A stretch of 31,554 bases of DNA, taken from positions 1-31,554 of the forward strand of contig CBCTZG010000034.1 in the NCBI GenBank assembly GCA_965151315.1, given 5' to 3'. Below are positions 1-7,996 of the stretch, in pieces (positions within the stretch are counted from its first letter, which is position 1; the number at the start of each line of letters is the position of its first letter). The notes under the pieces are model-generated. The model was not told where the DNA came from. It saw nothing but the letters and a program-made list of their open reading frames with translations, and did not search any database. A program made the position numbers and the translations under genes. This stretch comes from Avimonoglobus sp965151315 (GTDB lineage Bacteria > Bacillota > Clostridia > UBA1381).

Positions 1-38
1 AATTGAAAGAAAAACTGAGAAAATTAAAGAAAAACTAA
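1..38 (+). CDS. 3' end of an upstream gene (partial)
   Basis: An open frame from the window edge ends at TAA 36-38 and encodes a lysine- and leucine-rich tail, LKEKLRKLKKN, typical of an amphipathic helix. It stops 9 bases before the Shine-Dalgarno sequence of the next small gene, as in an operon. Only 12 codons are visible, so no family can be named and chance is possible. Confidence 0.4.
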   Translation, partial: LKEKLRKLKKN

Positions 39-62
39 GATTATATAGGGAGGTGTACCGCT

Positions 63-221
63 ATGGCTTCTTATGTTGCCCCGGCTGTCCGGGAAAAATT
101 TTCATCCCTTTCCGAAGAGCTGCAGTCCTGTATTTTAGAACGGAATGTGCAGCTCCATACCCTGACTGACCTGATCCAAGTGCTGGATCAGATCGTAAAA
201 GAAGTGGAAGCAGAAGGCTGA
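63..221 (+). CDS. Small unknown protein, 52 aa
   Basis: A 52-codon frame starts at ATG 63, nine bases after a good ribosome binding site (GGGAGG, 48-53). The product has no membrane segment or signal peptide. It is mostly helical by composition, with a C-terminal half rich in leucine, valine and glutamate (LTDLIQVLDQIVKEVEAEG) that could form a short amphipathic helix and mediate binding to a partner. It may be cotranscribed with the gene whose tail lies at 1-38. I do not recognise the family. The strong ribosome binding site and neighbour-like codon use support a real gene. Confidence 0.6.
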   Translation: MASYVAPAVREKFSSLSEELQSCILERNVQLHTLTDLIQVLDQIVKEVEAEG

Positions 222-300
222 AGACGTCCCTATGGTTCCCAGCAGGGGGGCTCGTATAAAGATTCCATTAAAATTTCATAAAACCTGTGTAAAATGTCAC

Positions 301-329
301 TTGCAAAGTATAGAAAAAAAGTCTATACT
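301..329 (+). promoter_or_regulatory. Promoter with overlapping palindrome for the MATE gene
   Basis: TTGCAA (301-306), a 17-base spacer and TATACT (324-329) make a near-consensus sigma-A promoter. A perfect 8-bp inverted repeat, AGTATAGA (307-314) and TCTATACT (322-329), fills the spacer and covers the -10. That placement suits a repressor or MerR-like regulator controlling the exporter, but no regulator gene is adjacent. Confidence 0.6.
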
Positions 330-364
330 ATTACAGGATTATGAATTTTATTGGAGGGATGGTT

Positions 365-1708
365 ATGACAACAGATTTAACCAAGGGATCACCTTTAAGG
401 CTGATCATATTTTTTACGATTCCCCTGCTGATCGGCAATATCTTTCAGCAGTTTTATAACATCGCGGATACTGTCATTGTTGGCCGGACAATCAATGTGG
501 ACGCATTGGCGGCGGTGGGCGCCACCGGTACGCTGAGCTATTTGGCCGTCGGCTTTATCATCGGCTTTACGACCGGCTTTTCCGTCATTACAGCCCAGCG
601 GTTCGGCGCCGGGGACTACAGCGGAATGCGCAAAAGCTTTGCTATGGCCATTCTGCAGTCCATTGTGCTGTGCATTATCCTTACAGTCCTTTGCATTGGG
701 CTGGCCCGGCCGCTCTTACGTCTTTTGCAGACGCCGGACAATATCATTGCGGATTCCTATTCCTATATTATAATCATCTATGCCGGCCTGTTTTCCACCA
801 CCCTTTTCAACCTGCTGTCGAACATGATCCGGGCGCTGGGCGACAGCAGGACGCCCCTTTTATTTTTGGTGATCGCCTGTATCATCAACATTATTCTGGA
901 TTTTTCCCTGATCCTGAACTTTCATATGGGGGTTGCCGGGGCAGCCGTGGCTACGGTTATCGCGCAGCTGATTTCCGGGCTTTTGTGTCTGGTTTACATG
1001 CTGAAAAAGTTTCCCATGCTGAAATTGCACCGGACGGATTTTAAGCCTGACTGGAGACTGATCCGGTCCAGCCTGTTTGTCGGCCTGCCTATGGCCTTTC
1101 AAACCTCGATCATTTCCCTAAGCTCTATGACGGTGCAATTTGCAGTCAACCAGCTGGGCTCCGTTGCGGTAGCGGCGTTTACCGCGGCTCAGAAAATCGA
1201 TCAGATCTGTATTCAGCCGCTGATGTCCTTCGGAATCACCATGGCCACCTATGTGGCCCAGAACTATGGGGCGGGCAATTTTGCCCGGATCAAAAAAGGC
1301 GTGAACCAGACGGCAGTGGTCTCCGTTGTTTGGAGCCTCTGCGGCGGCGCTATGCTGTTTTTCTTCGGTAAGTTTATCGCGGCGGCAGTGGTGGGCGGCC
1401 ATCAGACAGAGGTGGTTAATAACGCCTATACATATCTGGTCATTAACGGCCTTTGCGAAAGTATTCTGGCGCTGCTGTTCATTTACCGCTATTCCCTGCA
1501 GGGTCTGGGCAAGAGTATTCCGCCCATGGTTTCCGGCATTGTGGAATTGGTACTGCGCGCAGCCGTTGTGGCGCTGTTCGCCAACCAATTCGGGTTTACC
1601 GGTATCTGCTTTGCGGGCCCCGCCGCCTGGCTTGGAGCAATGCTGGTGTTGGGCGGTTCTTATTTTTATCATATCCGTCGGCTTTCCAGCGCCATGCCGT
1701 CAGCCTAA
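365..1708 (+). CDS. MATE family efflux transporter
   Basis: This is an integral membrane exporter of the multidrug and toxic compound extrusion family, which couples Na+ or H+ entry to efflux of organic cations, drugs or metabolites. The 447-residue length and roughly twelve hydrophobic segments in two halves are normal. The N-terminus (LTKGSPLRLIIFFTIPLLIG, then FQQFYNIADTVIVG) is the classic start of the DinF/NorM-like branch. ATG 365 is chosen because GGAGGG (353-358) lies six bases before it; the frame also opens at ATG 341, but that has no ribosome binding site. The gene has its own palindrome-overlapped promoter and appears monocistronic. The substrate cannot be read from sequence. Confidence 0.93.
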   Translation: MTTDLTKGSPLRLIIFFTIPLLIGNIFQQFYNIADTVIVGRTINVDALAAVGATGTLSYLAVGFIIGFTTGFSVITAQRFGAGDYSGMRKSFAMAILQSIVLCIILTVLCIGLARPLLRLLQTPDNIIADSYSYIIIIYAGLFSTTLFNLLSNMIRALGDSRTPLLFLVIACIINIILDFSLILNFHMGVAGAAVATVIAQLISGLLCLVYMLKKFPMLKLHRTDFKPDWRLIRSSLFVGLPMAFQTSIISLSSMTVQFAVNQLGSVAVAAFTAAQKIDQICIQPLMSFGITMATYVAQNYGAGNFARIKKGVNQTAVVSVVWSLCGGAMLFFFGKFIAAAVVGGHQTEVVNNAYTYLVINGLCESILALLFIYRYSLQGLGKSIPPMVSGIVELVLRAAVVALFANQFGFTGICFAGPAAWLGAMLVLGGSYFYHIRRLSSAMPSA

Positions 1709-1715
1709 GTTATCA

Positions 1716-1942
1716 AACCGCAGGGTTTCCCTGCGGTTCAGACTGTCGAAAAACTCGTCCTGCCGCAAGCAGGAAAATCAGATAACACGTTCTAAAAATA
1801 ATTGTTTGCTAAAAACCACGCGAGCTTCATTGAGAAAACCGCGTGGTTGCTTGCTTTTCGCGAAAATGTCCCTTCGTTTTTCAATAGTCTCTCAGCGTGT
1901 CGACTTTATCGACACGCTGAACCGCTGGGTTCCCCCGCGGTT
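1716..1942. mobile_element. MITE-like element with 38-bp terminal inverted repeats
   Basis: Positions 1716-1753 and the reverse complement of 1905-1942 match at 30 of 38 bases, so this 227-bp gene-free block is bounded by imperfect terminal inverted repeats. Each end is itself a hairpin (for example AACCGCAGGG 1716-1725 with CCCTGCGGTT 1729-1738). Inside are further hairpins: CCTGC/GCAGG (1759-1773), AACCACGCG/CGCGTGGTT (1814-1848) and a perfect 12-bp stem, TCAGCGTGTCGA with TCGACACGCTGA (1892-1920). There is no transposase and no clear target-site duplication. It could instead be a compact run of terminators. It accounts for most of the gap between 1709 and 2047. Confidence 0.45.
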
Positions 1943-1946
1943 TTTT
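1920..1946 (+). terminator. Rho-independent terminator
   Basis: The stem AACCGC-GGG with CCC-GCGGTT (one internal mismatch, loop around 1930) is followed directly by six T residues (1941-1946). It forms the right end of the hairpin-rich element and would stop transcription from the MATE gene before the next promoter. Confidence 0.6.
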
Positions 1947-1980
1947 GCGGAAAAATCCATAATTTCAGCCGCTTTTTTAC

Positions 1981-2009
1981 TTGACTTTCCCGATAATTCC
2001 CCATATAAT
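1981..2009 (+). promoter_or_regulatory. Promoter for the glycoside-hydrolase-like gene
   Basis: TTGACT (1981-1986), a 17-base spacer and a perfect TATAAT (2004-2009) form a strong sigma-A promoter about 35 bases before the start codon, just after the hairpin-rich element. Confidence 0.75.
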
Positions 2010-2047
2010 AATTTTAACTGAAATTTACATAAGGAGTGGTTTGATCC

Positions 2048-4024
2048 ATGAACTTTCGGCAAGTACATCTTGACTTTCATACCAGTGAAAACATTGAAGG
2101 CATCGGCAAGGATTTTGACAAAGCGCAGTTTCAGGCAGCTTTAAAGGCAGGGCATGTAAATTCCATCACTCTGTTTTCCAAATGCCACCACGGCTGGGCC
2201 TATCATCCCTCCAAAACCAACGAGACGCATCCTCATTTGGATTTTGATTTATTAAAGGCGCAGATTGAAGCGGCCCATGAAATCGGGGTCAAGACCCCAG
2301 TTTACCTTTCCGCAGGCTTTGACGAAAAAGCGGCCCGCCAGCATCCGGACTGGCTGGCCCAGAACAAGGAAGGAACCTGGGCCAACGCGGACAGCTTCTC
2401 CCAGCCGGGATACCATGTATTTTGCATGAATACGCCGTATCTGGACTATTTGCTGGCCCAGATCAAGGAAGCGGCCCAAAATTATGATGCAGACGGGATT
2501 TTTTTGGATATTATGTCTGTCCGGCCCTGCTATTGCCCGCACTGCATCCAGACCCTGCTGGCGGAGGGAAAGGATCCCAATAATGAAGAGGATATCATGG
2601 AGTTGGCCGAGCGGGTGTACGCCAACTATGCCCGTCGGGTTCGGGAAACCATTGACAGTGTAAAGCCTGGCCTGCCCGTATTTCACAACGGCGGCCATAT
2701 CCGCCGGGGACGCCGGGACTTAGTCGCCGCCAACACCCATTTAGAGCTGGAAAGCCTGCCCACCGGCGGCTGGGGCTATGACCATTTCCCCATGTCCGCC
2801 CGGTATGTGCAGACCTTAGGGGTGGAGTATCTGGGAATGACTGGAAAATTCCATAAGTCCTGGGGAGAATTTGGCGGCTTTAAGCATCCCAACGCCCTGC
2901 GGTATGAAACGGCGCTCAGCGTGGCCAACGGGGCGAAGTGCTCCATCGGTGACCAGCTTTCCCCCACCGGGAAGTTTGATATGGCTACCTACCGCCTGAT
3001 CGGCGCTGCTTATCAGGAAATTGAGGAAAAGGAGCCATGGCTGGACGGTGTTACCCCTGTGGCGGATATTGCCGTCTTGTCTATGGAGGCTGTTTTGAAT
3101 GAGGCTGGGCAGAATGTTTCCGGCGCCAACGCCAGCACAAGCGACGTCGGCGTATCCCGGATGCTTTTGGAGGGACACTATCTATTTAACATTGTGGATC
3201 TAGATGCAGATTTATCCGGTTATAAAATTGTGATCCTGCCGGACAGCGTACGGGTCACGCCGGCAATCCGGGCGAAGCTGGCCGCATTTGTAAAAAATGG
3301 CGGCAAGCTTCTGGCGACCGGCACCTCTGGGCTGGATTCCAATAATCGGTTTGCCTTTGATTTCGGTGCGGAATGGGTCTGTGAAAACCCGTATAACCCA
3401 GATTATATCCGGCCGCTGTTTGCTTATCCCAATGTGGACAGCACTGATTACATTATTTACGCGCCAGGGCAGAAAATCCAGGCCACTACCGGCCGTGAAC
3501 TGGCAAAGCGGATCGACCCGTATTTTAACCGCACCGCCAAGCATTTCTGCTCCCATCTGCACGCGCCGTCCAGCGGTATAGACGGCGGCAGCGGCATGGT
3601 CCAGGGCAAGGACGGTATTTATCTGGCCTGGGATATCTTTGCGGACTATGCCAAAAACGGCAGCTTAATCGCGAAACGGCTTGTATGCTACGCTTTGGAT
3701 CAGCTTTTGGGGGATAGCGTCTCCCTGCGGACTAGCCTGCCCGCCCAAGGGGTTGTCACCCTAATGGATCAGACCGCCCAGAAGCGGTATGTCAATCATC
3801 TGCTGTATGCTGTGCCTACAAAACGGGGCGAAAATGTAGAAATTATTGAGGATATCCAGCCGGTGTACGACCTGACTGTCAGCCTGCGCCTGCCCAGGGC
3901 AATCCAAGGCGCGTATCTGGCGCCGCAGAATACACCGCTGGACTTCCAGCAGGATGGCGGCCGGATCAATATTACGATCCCCAAGCTGGAATGCCATCAA
4001 ATGCTGGTATTGGATTATGAATAA
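2048..4024 (+). CDS. Glycoside-hydrolase-like protein (GHL6/alpha-amylase-family type)
   Basis: A 658-residue soluble protein without signal peptide. The N-terminal 330 residues look like a TIM-barrel glycosidase of the hypothetical glycosyl hydrolase 6 type: a first strand with DFH, a catalytic-strand-like segment DADGIFLDIM (about residues 152-161), a CYCPHC motif (about 166-171) and later HNGGHIRRGRR. Residues about 345-470 (VADIAVLSMEA, then YKIVILPDSVRVT and NGGKLLATGTSGL) resemble the beta-galactosidase trimerisation/Rossmann-like domain that often follows such barrels. AAGGAG at 2031-2036 serves ATG 2048. Members commonly act on fucosylated or galactosylated glycans, but the substrate is unknown here. 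The next small gene is probably cotranscribed. Confidence 0.75.
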   Translation: MNFRQVHLDFHTSENIEGIGKDFDKAQFQAALKAGHVNSITLFSKCHHGWAYHPSKTNETHPHLDFDLLKAQIEAAHEIGVKTPVYLSAGFDEKAARQHPDWLAQNKEGTWANADSFSQPGYHVFCMNTPYLDYLLAQIKEAAQNYDADGIFLDIMSVRPCYCPHCIQTLLAEGKDPNNEEDIMELAERVYANYARRVRETIDSVKPGLPVFHNGGHIRRGRRDLVAANTHLELESLPTGGWGYDHFPMSARYVQTLGVEYLGMTGKFHKSWGEFGGFKHPNALRYETALSVANGAKCSIGDQLSPTGKFDMATYRLIGAAYQEIEEKEPWLDGVTPVADIAVLSMEAVLNEAGQNVSGANASTSDVGVSRMLLEGHYLFNIVDLDADLSGYKIVILPDSVRVTPAIRAKLAAFVKNGGKLLATGTSGLDSNNRFAFDFGAEWVCENPYNPDYIRPLFAYPNVDSTDYIIYAPGQKIQATTGRELAKRIDPYFNRTAKHFCSHLHAPSSGIDGGSGMVQGKDGIYLAWDIFADYAKNGSLIAKRLVCYALDQLLGDSVSLRTSLPAQGVVTLMDQTAQKRYVNHLLYAVPTKRGENVEIIEDIQPVYDLTVSLRLPRAIQGAYLAPQNTPLDFQQDGGRINITIPKLECHQMLVLDYE

Positions 4025-4075
4025 AAAAATTCGGCCCATGGGAAGTTTTGCAGGCCTAATGCAAGGAGGACTATG

Positions 4076-4378
4076 ATGCAGGAAGAACTGATCGAGGAAT
4101 TCAATAGCCTAGGTATCCCAGATATGGGACTGGTTACCCAGCTCCAAGCGCTTCCCGGTGATTATATCAATTTGGTATGCCAGCTTCCCAACGGCCAGAC
4201 CGGGCAGCTCTTAGACGATCAAAAAACATATTTCGGCGCCGAGCTCTGTAAGCCGGGCAGCGACCGCTGCTACGGCCTGGCAGCCGACAAAGACCAGCTT
4301 TTGGTCTATGAATATGGCGAAGGGGGCAAAGACGCTGTTCTTGTACTTTGGAAACGGCGGGATAAGACACATCAATAA
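4076..4378 (+). CDS. Small unknown acidic protein, 100 aa
   Basis: A soluble 100-residue protein with no membrane segment. It starts 51 bases after the glycosidase-like gene with no terminator between, so cotranscription is likely. AGGAGG (4064-4069) lies six bases from ATG 4076; the ATG at 4073 is too close. The sequence alternates short hydrophobic strands with turns (GDYINLVCQLPNGQTGQLLD, then DQLLVYEYGEGGKDAVLVLW), suggesting a small beta-rich fold with four or five strands. I do not recognise the family. The context gives only a loose link to the hydrolase. Confidence 0.7.
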   Translation: MQEELIEEFNSLGIPDMGLVTQLQALPGDYINLVCQLPNGQTGQLLDDQKTYFGAELCKPGSDRCYGLAADKDQLLVYEYGEGGKDAVLVLWKRRDKTHQ

Positions 4379-4380
4379 AT

Positions 4381-4420
4381 AAAAAAACCGGTACGGCAAA
4401 ATTGCCGTACCGGTTTTTTT
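4381..4420. terminator. Bidirectional terminator between converging genes
   Basis: An A-tract, CCGGTACGGCA (4388-4398), loop AAAT, TGCCGTACCGG (4403-4413) and seven T residues form a perfect stem with a T-tract on each strand. It ends the plus-strand unit from 2048 and the minus-strand rpoBC unit, whose stop codon lies at 4422-4424. Confidence 0.92.
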
Positions 4421-4421
4421 A

Positions 4422-7400
4422 TTATGAAATTTGATCTTCTTCGACTTCCCGGCCTTCCACTGTAATCTTTACGTCTTTATAGATCGGCATACCCGTTCCC
4501 GCTGGAATCAGCTTACCGATGATGACATTTTCCTTTAAGCCCAGCAGCGGATCAACCTTACCTTTGATCGCCGCATCGGTCAACACCTTTGTGGTTTCCT
4601 GGAAGGACGCCGCAGACAGGAAGGAATCCGTAGCCAGGGACGCTTTGGTGATCCCCAGCAATACCGGCGAATAGGTAGCGTGCTCCCCGCCGCCGTTTTC
4701 GTCTAACCGGCGGTTCGCGTCGGTAAGTTCGAAAATATCCACCAAAGAACCGATCAGCAGGTTCGTGTCGCCTGCGTCCTCTACCCGTACCTTCCGCAGC
4801 ATCTGACGGGTAATGACCTCAACGTGCTTATCGTTGATATCCACACCCTGCATCCGGTACGTCCGCTGTACTTCCCGGGTAATGTATACCTGCACAGCAT
4901 GAGGGCCCTTAATATGCAGGATGTCATTGGGGTTTACAGAACCAACTGTCAGTTCGTCGCCCATTTCAATGACGTCGCCGTCCTGCACCTTAATGGTAGA
5001 GCCATATGGAATTACATAGGTCTTAGATTCGCCCAGCTCGTCATTGGTAACAACAACCTCCCGTTTCCGCTTGGCTTCTGTCACCGTCACCTTGCCGCCG
5101 ATCTCGGAAATAATCGCAAGACCCTTGGGCCGGCGTGCCTCAAACAATTCCTCAATACGGGGCAGACCCTGGGTAATATCGCTGCCGGACGCAACGCCGC
5201 CGGCGTGGAATGTACGCATGGTCAGCTGGGTGCCCGGCTCGCCGATGGACTGGGCTGCAATGATACCAACCGCTTCACCCACATTTACCAGTTCGCCGGT
5301 AGCTAAGTTCGCGCCATAACACTTGGCGCACACACCAACTCGGGAATCACAGGTCAAAACGCTGCGGATGCAGACTTTTTTGATTCCGGCGTCCACAATC
5401 TGGTTTGCCTGTATATCGCTGATCAGCTCGTCCGCCCGGGCCAGCACCTCGCCGGTTTCCGGATGGATCACATCCTCCATGGCCACACGGCCCATGATCC
5501 GGTCATGCAGCGGCTCGATAATTTCCTTGCCGTCCGTGATCTCCGAAACCCATTCCCCTGTTGTTGTACCGCAGTCAACCTCCCGGACAATGACGTCCTG
5601 GGAAACGTCAACCAGCCGGCGGGTCAGATAACCGGAGTCCGCTGTACGCAGCGCCGTATCGGTCAGACCCTTCCGGGCGCCGTGAGAAGAGATAAAGTAT
5701 TCCAAAACATTCAGCCCTTCCCGGAAATTCGCCCGGATCGGGATTTCTACCGTCCGGCCTTGGGTATCCGCCATCAGTCCGCGCATGGCGGCCAGCTGCC
5801 GGATCTGGTTCACGCTTCCCCGGGCGCCGGAGTCTGCCATCATAAAGATCGGATTGAATTTGCCCAAATGCTCCATCATCGCGTCTGTGACAGCCGCAGA
5901 AGCGTTGGCCCAGATCTCAATGACCTTATTGTACCGTTCCTCATCGGTAAGGATACCGCGGCGGAACATTTTCAGGATTTTTTCAACGTGCTCTTCCGCC
6001 TCCGCCAGGATCTCTTTTTTCTTTTCCGGCACCTCAATATCGGATACTGCGACGGTAATAGCGCCCCGGGTGGAGAATTTATAGCCAGTGGCCTTGATCA
6101 AGTCCAGCACCTCGGAGGTTTGGGTGGTGCCATGGACCCGGATACAGCGGTCAATAATCTTTCCCAGCTGCTTTTTGCCGACAATAAAGTTGACCTCCAG
6201 ATCACAGATATTATCCAGATTCTTTCTGTCTATATATCCCAAATCCTGGGGGATATTCTGGTTAAAGATAATGCGTCCTACTGTCGCGTCAATAATTTTC
6301 TCATAGTGCTCCCCATGGAAGTCCCGTTCCGCCCGGACATGGATAGGCGCGTGGAGACCTACGGCATGGTTTTCATATGCCAGAAGCGCCTCGTCAAAGG
6401 AGGTAAAATACTTGCCGGCCCCTTCCTCGTCTTCCTTTTCCAGGGTTAGGTAGTAGCTGCCCAGGATCATATCCTGGGTCGGCACCGTGACCGGGTGGCC
6501 ATCCTGGGGCTTCAAAAGGTTGTTAGCCGACAGCATCAGGAACCGGGCCTCCGACTGAGCCTCCGGCGACAAGGGTACATGCACCGCCATCTGGTCGCCG
6601 TCAAAGTCGGCGTTATAGGCCGTACATACCAGGGGATGCAGTTTCAGCGCCCTGCCCTCTACCAGCCGGGGCTCAAAGGCCTGGATACCCAGCCTGTGCA
6701 GTGTCGGCGCACGGTTTAAAAGCACCGGATGCTCCTTGATGACATCCTCCAAAACGTCCCAAACCTCCGGCTTTACCCGCTCAACCATCCGCTTCGCGCT
6801 CTTGATATTATGAGCCAAACCACGGGCCACCAATTCCTTCATGACAAAGGGCTTAAACAGCTCGATGGCCATTTCCTTCGGCAGGCCGCACTGGTACATT
6901 TTCAGTTCCGGCCCAACTACGATAACGGAACGGCCTGAATAGTCCACACGTTTCCCCAGCAGGTTCTGACGGAACCGGCCCTGTTTTCCCTTGAGCAGGT
7001 CGGACAGAGATTTCAGCGCCCGGTTTCCAGGGCCTGTTACCGTCCGGCCCCGGCGGCCGTTGTTGATCAGCGCGTCCACCGCTTCCTGGAGCATACGCTT
7101 TTCATTCCGGATAATAATGTCCGGCGCGCCCAGCTCCAACAGCCGGCGCAGACGGTTATTCCGGTTGATTACCCGGCGGTATAGGTCGTTTAAGTCGCTG
7201 GTGGCGAACCGGCCGCCGTCTAACTGCACCATAGGCCGCAGATCCGGCGGGATAACCGGCACTACAGAAAGGATCATCCACTCTGGGCGGTTCCCAGACA
7301 GGCGGAACGCCTCTACGATCTCCAGCCGCTTAATAATCCGGGCTTTTTTCTGACCCTGGGCGCCGGCCAGCTCTTCCTTCAATTCCGCAGACAGCGCATC

Positions 7401-7952
7401 CAGATCAATCCGCTCCAACAGTTCCCGGATCGCTTCCGCCCCCATGCCGGCTTTAAAATTATCGCCGTACTTTTCATATTCATCCCGATATTCCCGTTCC
7501 GATAAGATCTGGTTTTGCATCAGGTCTGTTTTTCCCGGATCGGTGACAATATAGGATGCAAAGTATAAAACTTTTTCCAGATGCCGGGGCGACAAATCCA
7601 GGATCAGCCCCATAGACGAAGGCACACCCTTAAAATACCAAATATGGGATACCGGCGTAGCCAGTTCGATATGGCCCATCCGCTCCCGGCGCACCTTGGA
7701 TTTTGTTACCTCCACGCCGCAGCGCTCACAAACGACGCCCTTATACCGGATCTTTTTGTACTTCCCACAGTGGCATTCCCAGTCCTTTGTGGGCCCGAAA
7801 ATCCGCTCGCAGAACAAGCCGTCCCGTTCCGGCTTGAGCGTCCGGTAATTGATGGTTTCCGGCTTTTTCACCTCGCCGTGAGACCAGCCGCGGATCGTTT
7901 CCGGTGAGGCCAGACCGATTTTTATTGCTTCAAAGCTATTGAATTCTAACAT
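4422..7952 (-). CDS. rpoC: DNA-directed RNA polymerase subunit beta'
   Basis: This is the largest catalytic subunit of bacterial RNA polymerase. At 1176 residues it has normal Firmicutes length. The N-terminal zinc site is complete (C60, C62, C75, C78). The active-site loop NADFDGDQ, around residue 447, carries the three magnesium-binding aspartates. The second zinc site (CDSRVGVCAKCYG) and the bridge-helix/trigger-loop region (GEAVGIIAAQSIGEPGTQLTMRTFHAGG) are intact. ATG 7952 is preceded by GGAGG. It starts 44 bases after rpoB and is translated from the same message. No rpsL-rpsG-fusA genes follow; the operon ends at the terminator at 4381-4420. Confidence 0.99.
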   Translation of the reverse strand: MLEFNSFEAIKIGLASPETIRGWSHGEVKKPETINYRTLKPERDGLFCERIFGPTKDWECHCGKYKKIRYKGVVCERCGVEVTKSKVRRERMGHIELATPVSHIWYFKGVPSSMGLILDLSPRHLEKVLYFASYIVTDPGKTDLMQNQILSEREYRDEYEKYGDNFKAGMGAEAIRELLERIDLDALSAELKEELAGAQGQKKARIIKRLEIVEAFRLSGNRPEWMILSVVPVIPPDLRPMVQLDGGRFATSDLNDLYRRVINRNNRLRRLLELGAPDIIIRNEKRMLQEAVDALINNGRRGRTVTGPGNRALKSLSDLLKGKQGRFRQNLLGKRVDYSGRSVIVVGPELKMYQCGLPKEMAIELFKPFVMKELVARGLAHNIKSAKRMVERVKPEVWDVLEDVIKEHPVLLNRAPTLHRLGIQAFEPRLVEGRALKLHPLVCTAYNADFDGDQMAVHVPLSPEAQSEARFLMLSANNLLKPQDGHPVTVPTQDMILGSYYLTLEKEDEEGAGKYFTSFDEALLAYENHAVGLHAPIHVRAERDFHGEHYEKIIDATVGRIIFNQNIPQDLGYIDRKNLDNICDLEVNFIVGKKQLGKIIDRCIRVHGTTQTSEVLDLIKATGYKFSTRGAITVAVSDIEVPEKKKEILAEAEEHVEKILKMFRRGILTDEERYNKVIEIWANASAAVTDAMMEHLGKFNPIFMMADSGARGSVNQIRQLAAMRGLMADTQGRTVEIPIRANFREGLNVLEYFISSHGARKGLTDTALRTADSGYLTRRLVDVSQDVIVREVDCGTTTGEWVSEITDGKEIIEPLHDRIMGRVAMEDVIHPETGEVLARADELISDIQANQIVDAGIKKVCIRSVLTCDSRVGVCAKCYGANLATGELVNVGEAVGIIAAQSIGEPGTQLTMRTFHAGGVASGSDITQGLPRIEELFEARRPKGLAIISEIGGKVTVTEAKRKREVVVTNDELGESKTYVIPYGSTIKVQDGDVIEMGDELTVGSVNPNDILHIKGPHAVQVYITREVQRTYRMQGVDINDKHVEVITRQMLRKVRVEDAGDTNLLIGSLVDIFELTDANRRLDENGGGEHATYSPVLLGITKASLATDSFLSAASFQETTKVLTDAAIKGKVDPLLGLKENVIIGKLIPAGTGMPIYKDVKITVEGREVEEDQIS

Positions 7953-7996
7953 GAAAAACCTCCAAATATCCTATTTTCTACAAAAATCTCCAGGGT

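Noticed and set aside
1716..1942. A transposase remnant in the hairpin-rich element
   Set aside because: None of the six frames shows a transposase-like motif; the open frames there are short and cross the hairpins.
5463..6449. A long plus-strand open frame opposite rpoC
   Set aside because: It is antisense to a fully conserved gene, has no ribosome binding site and shows shadow-type composition caused by GC-rich third positions.
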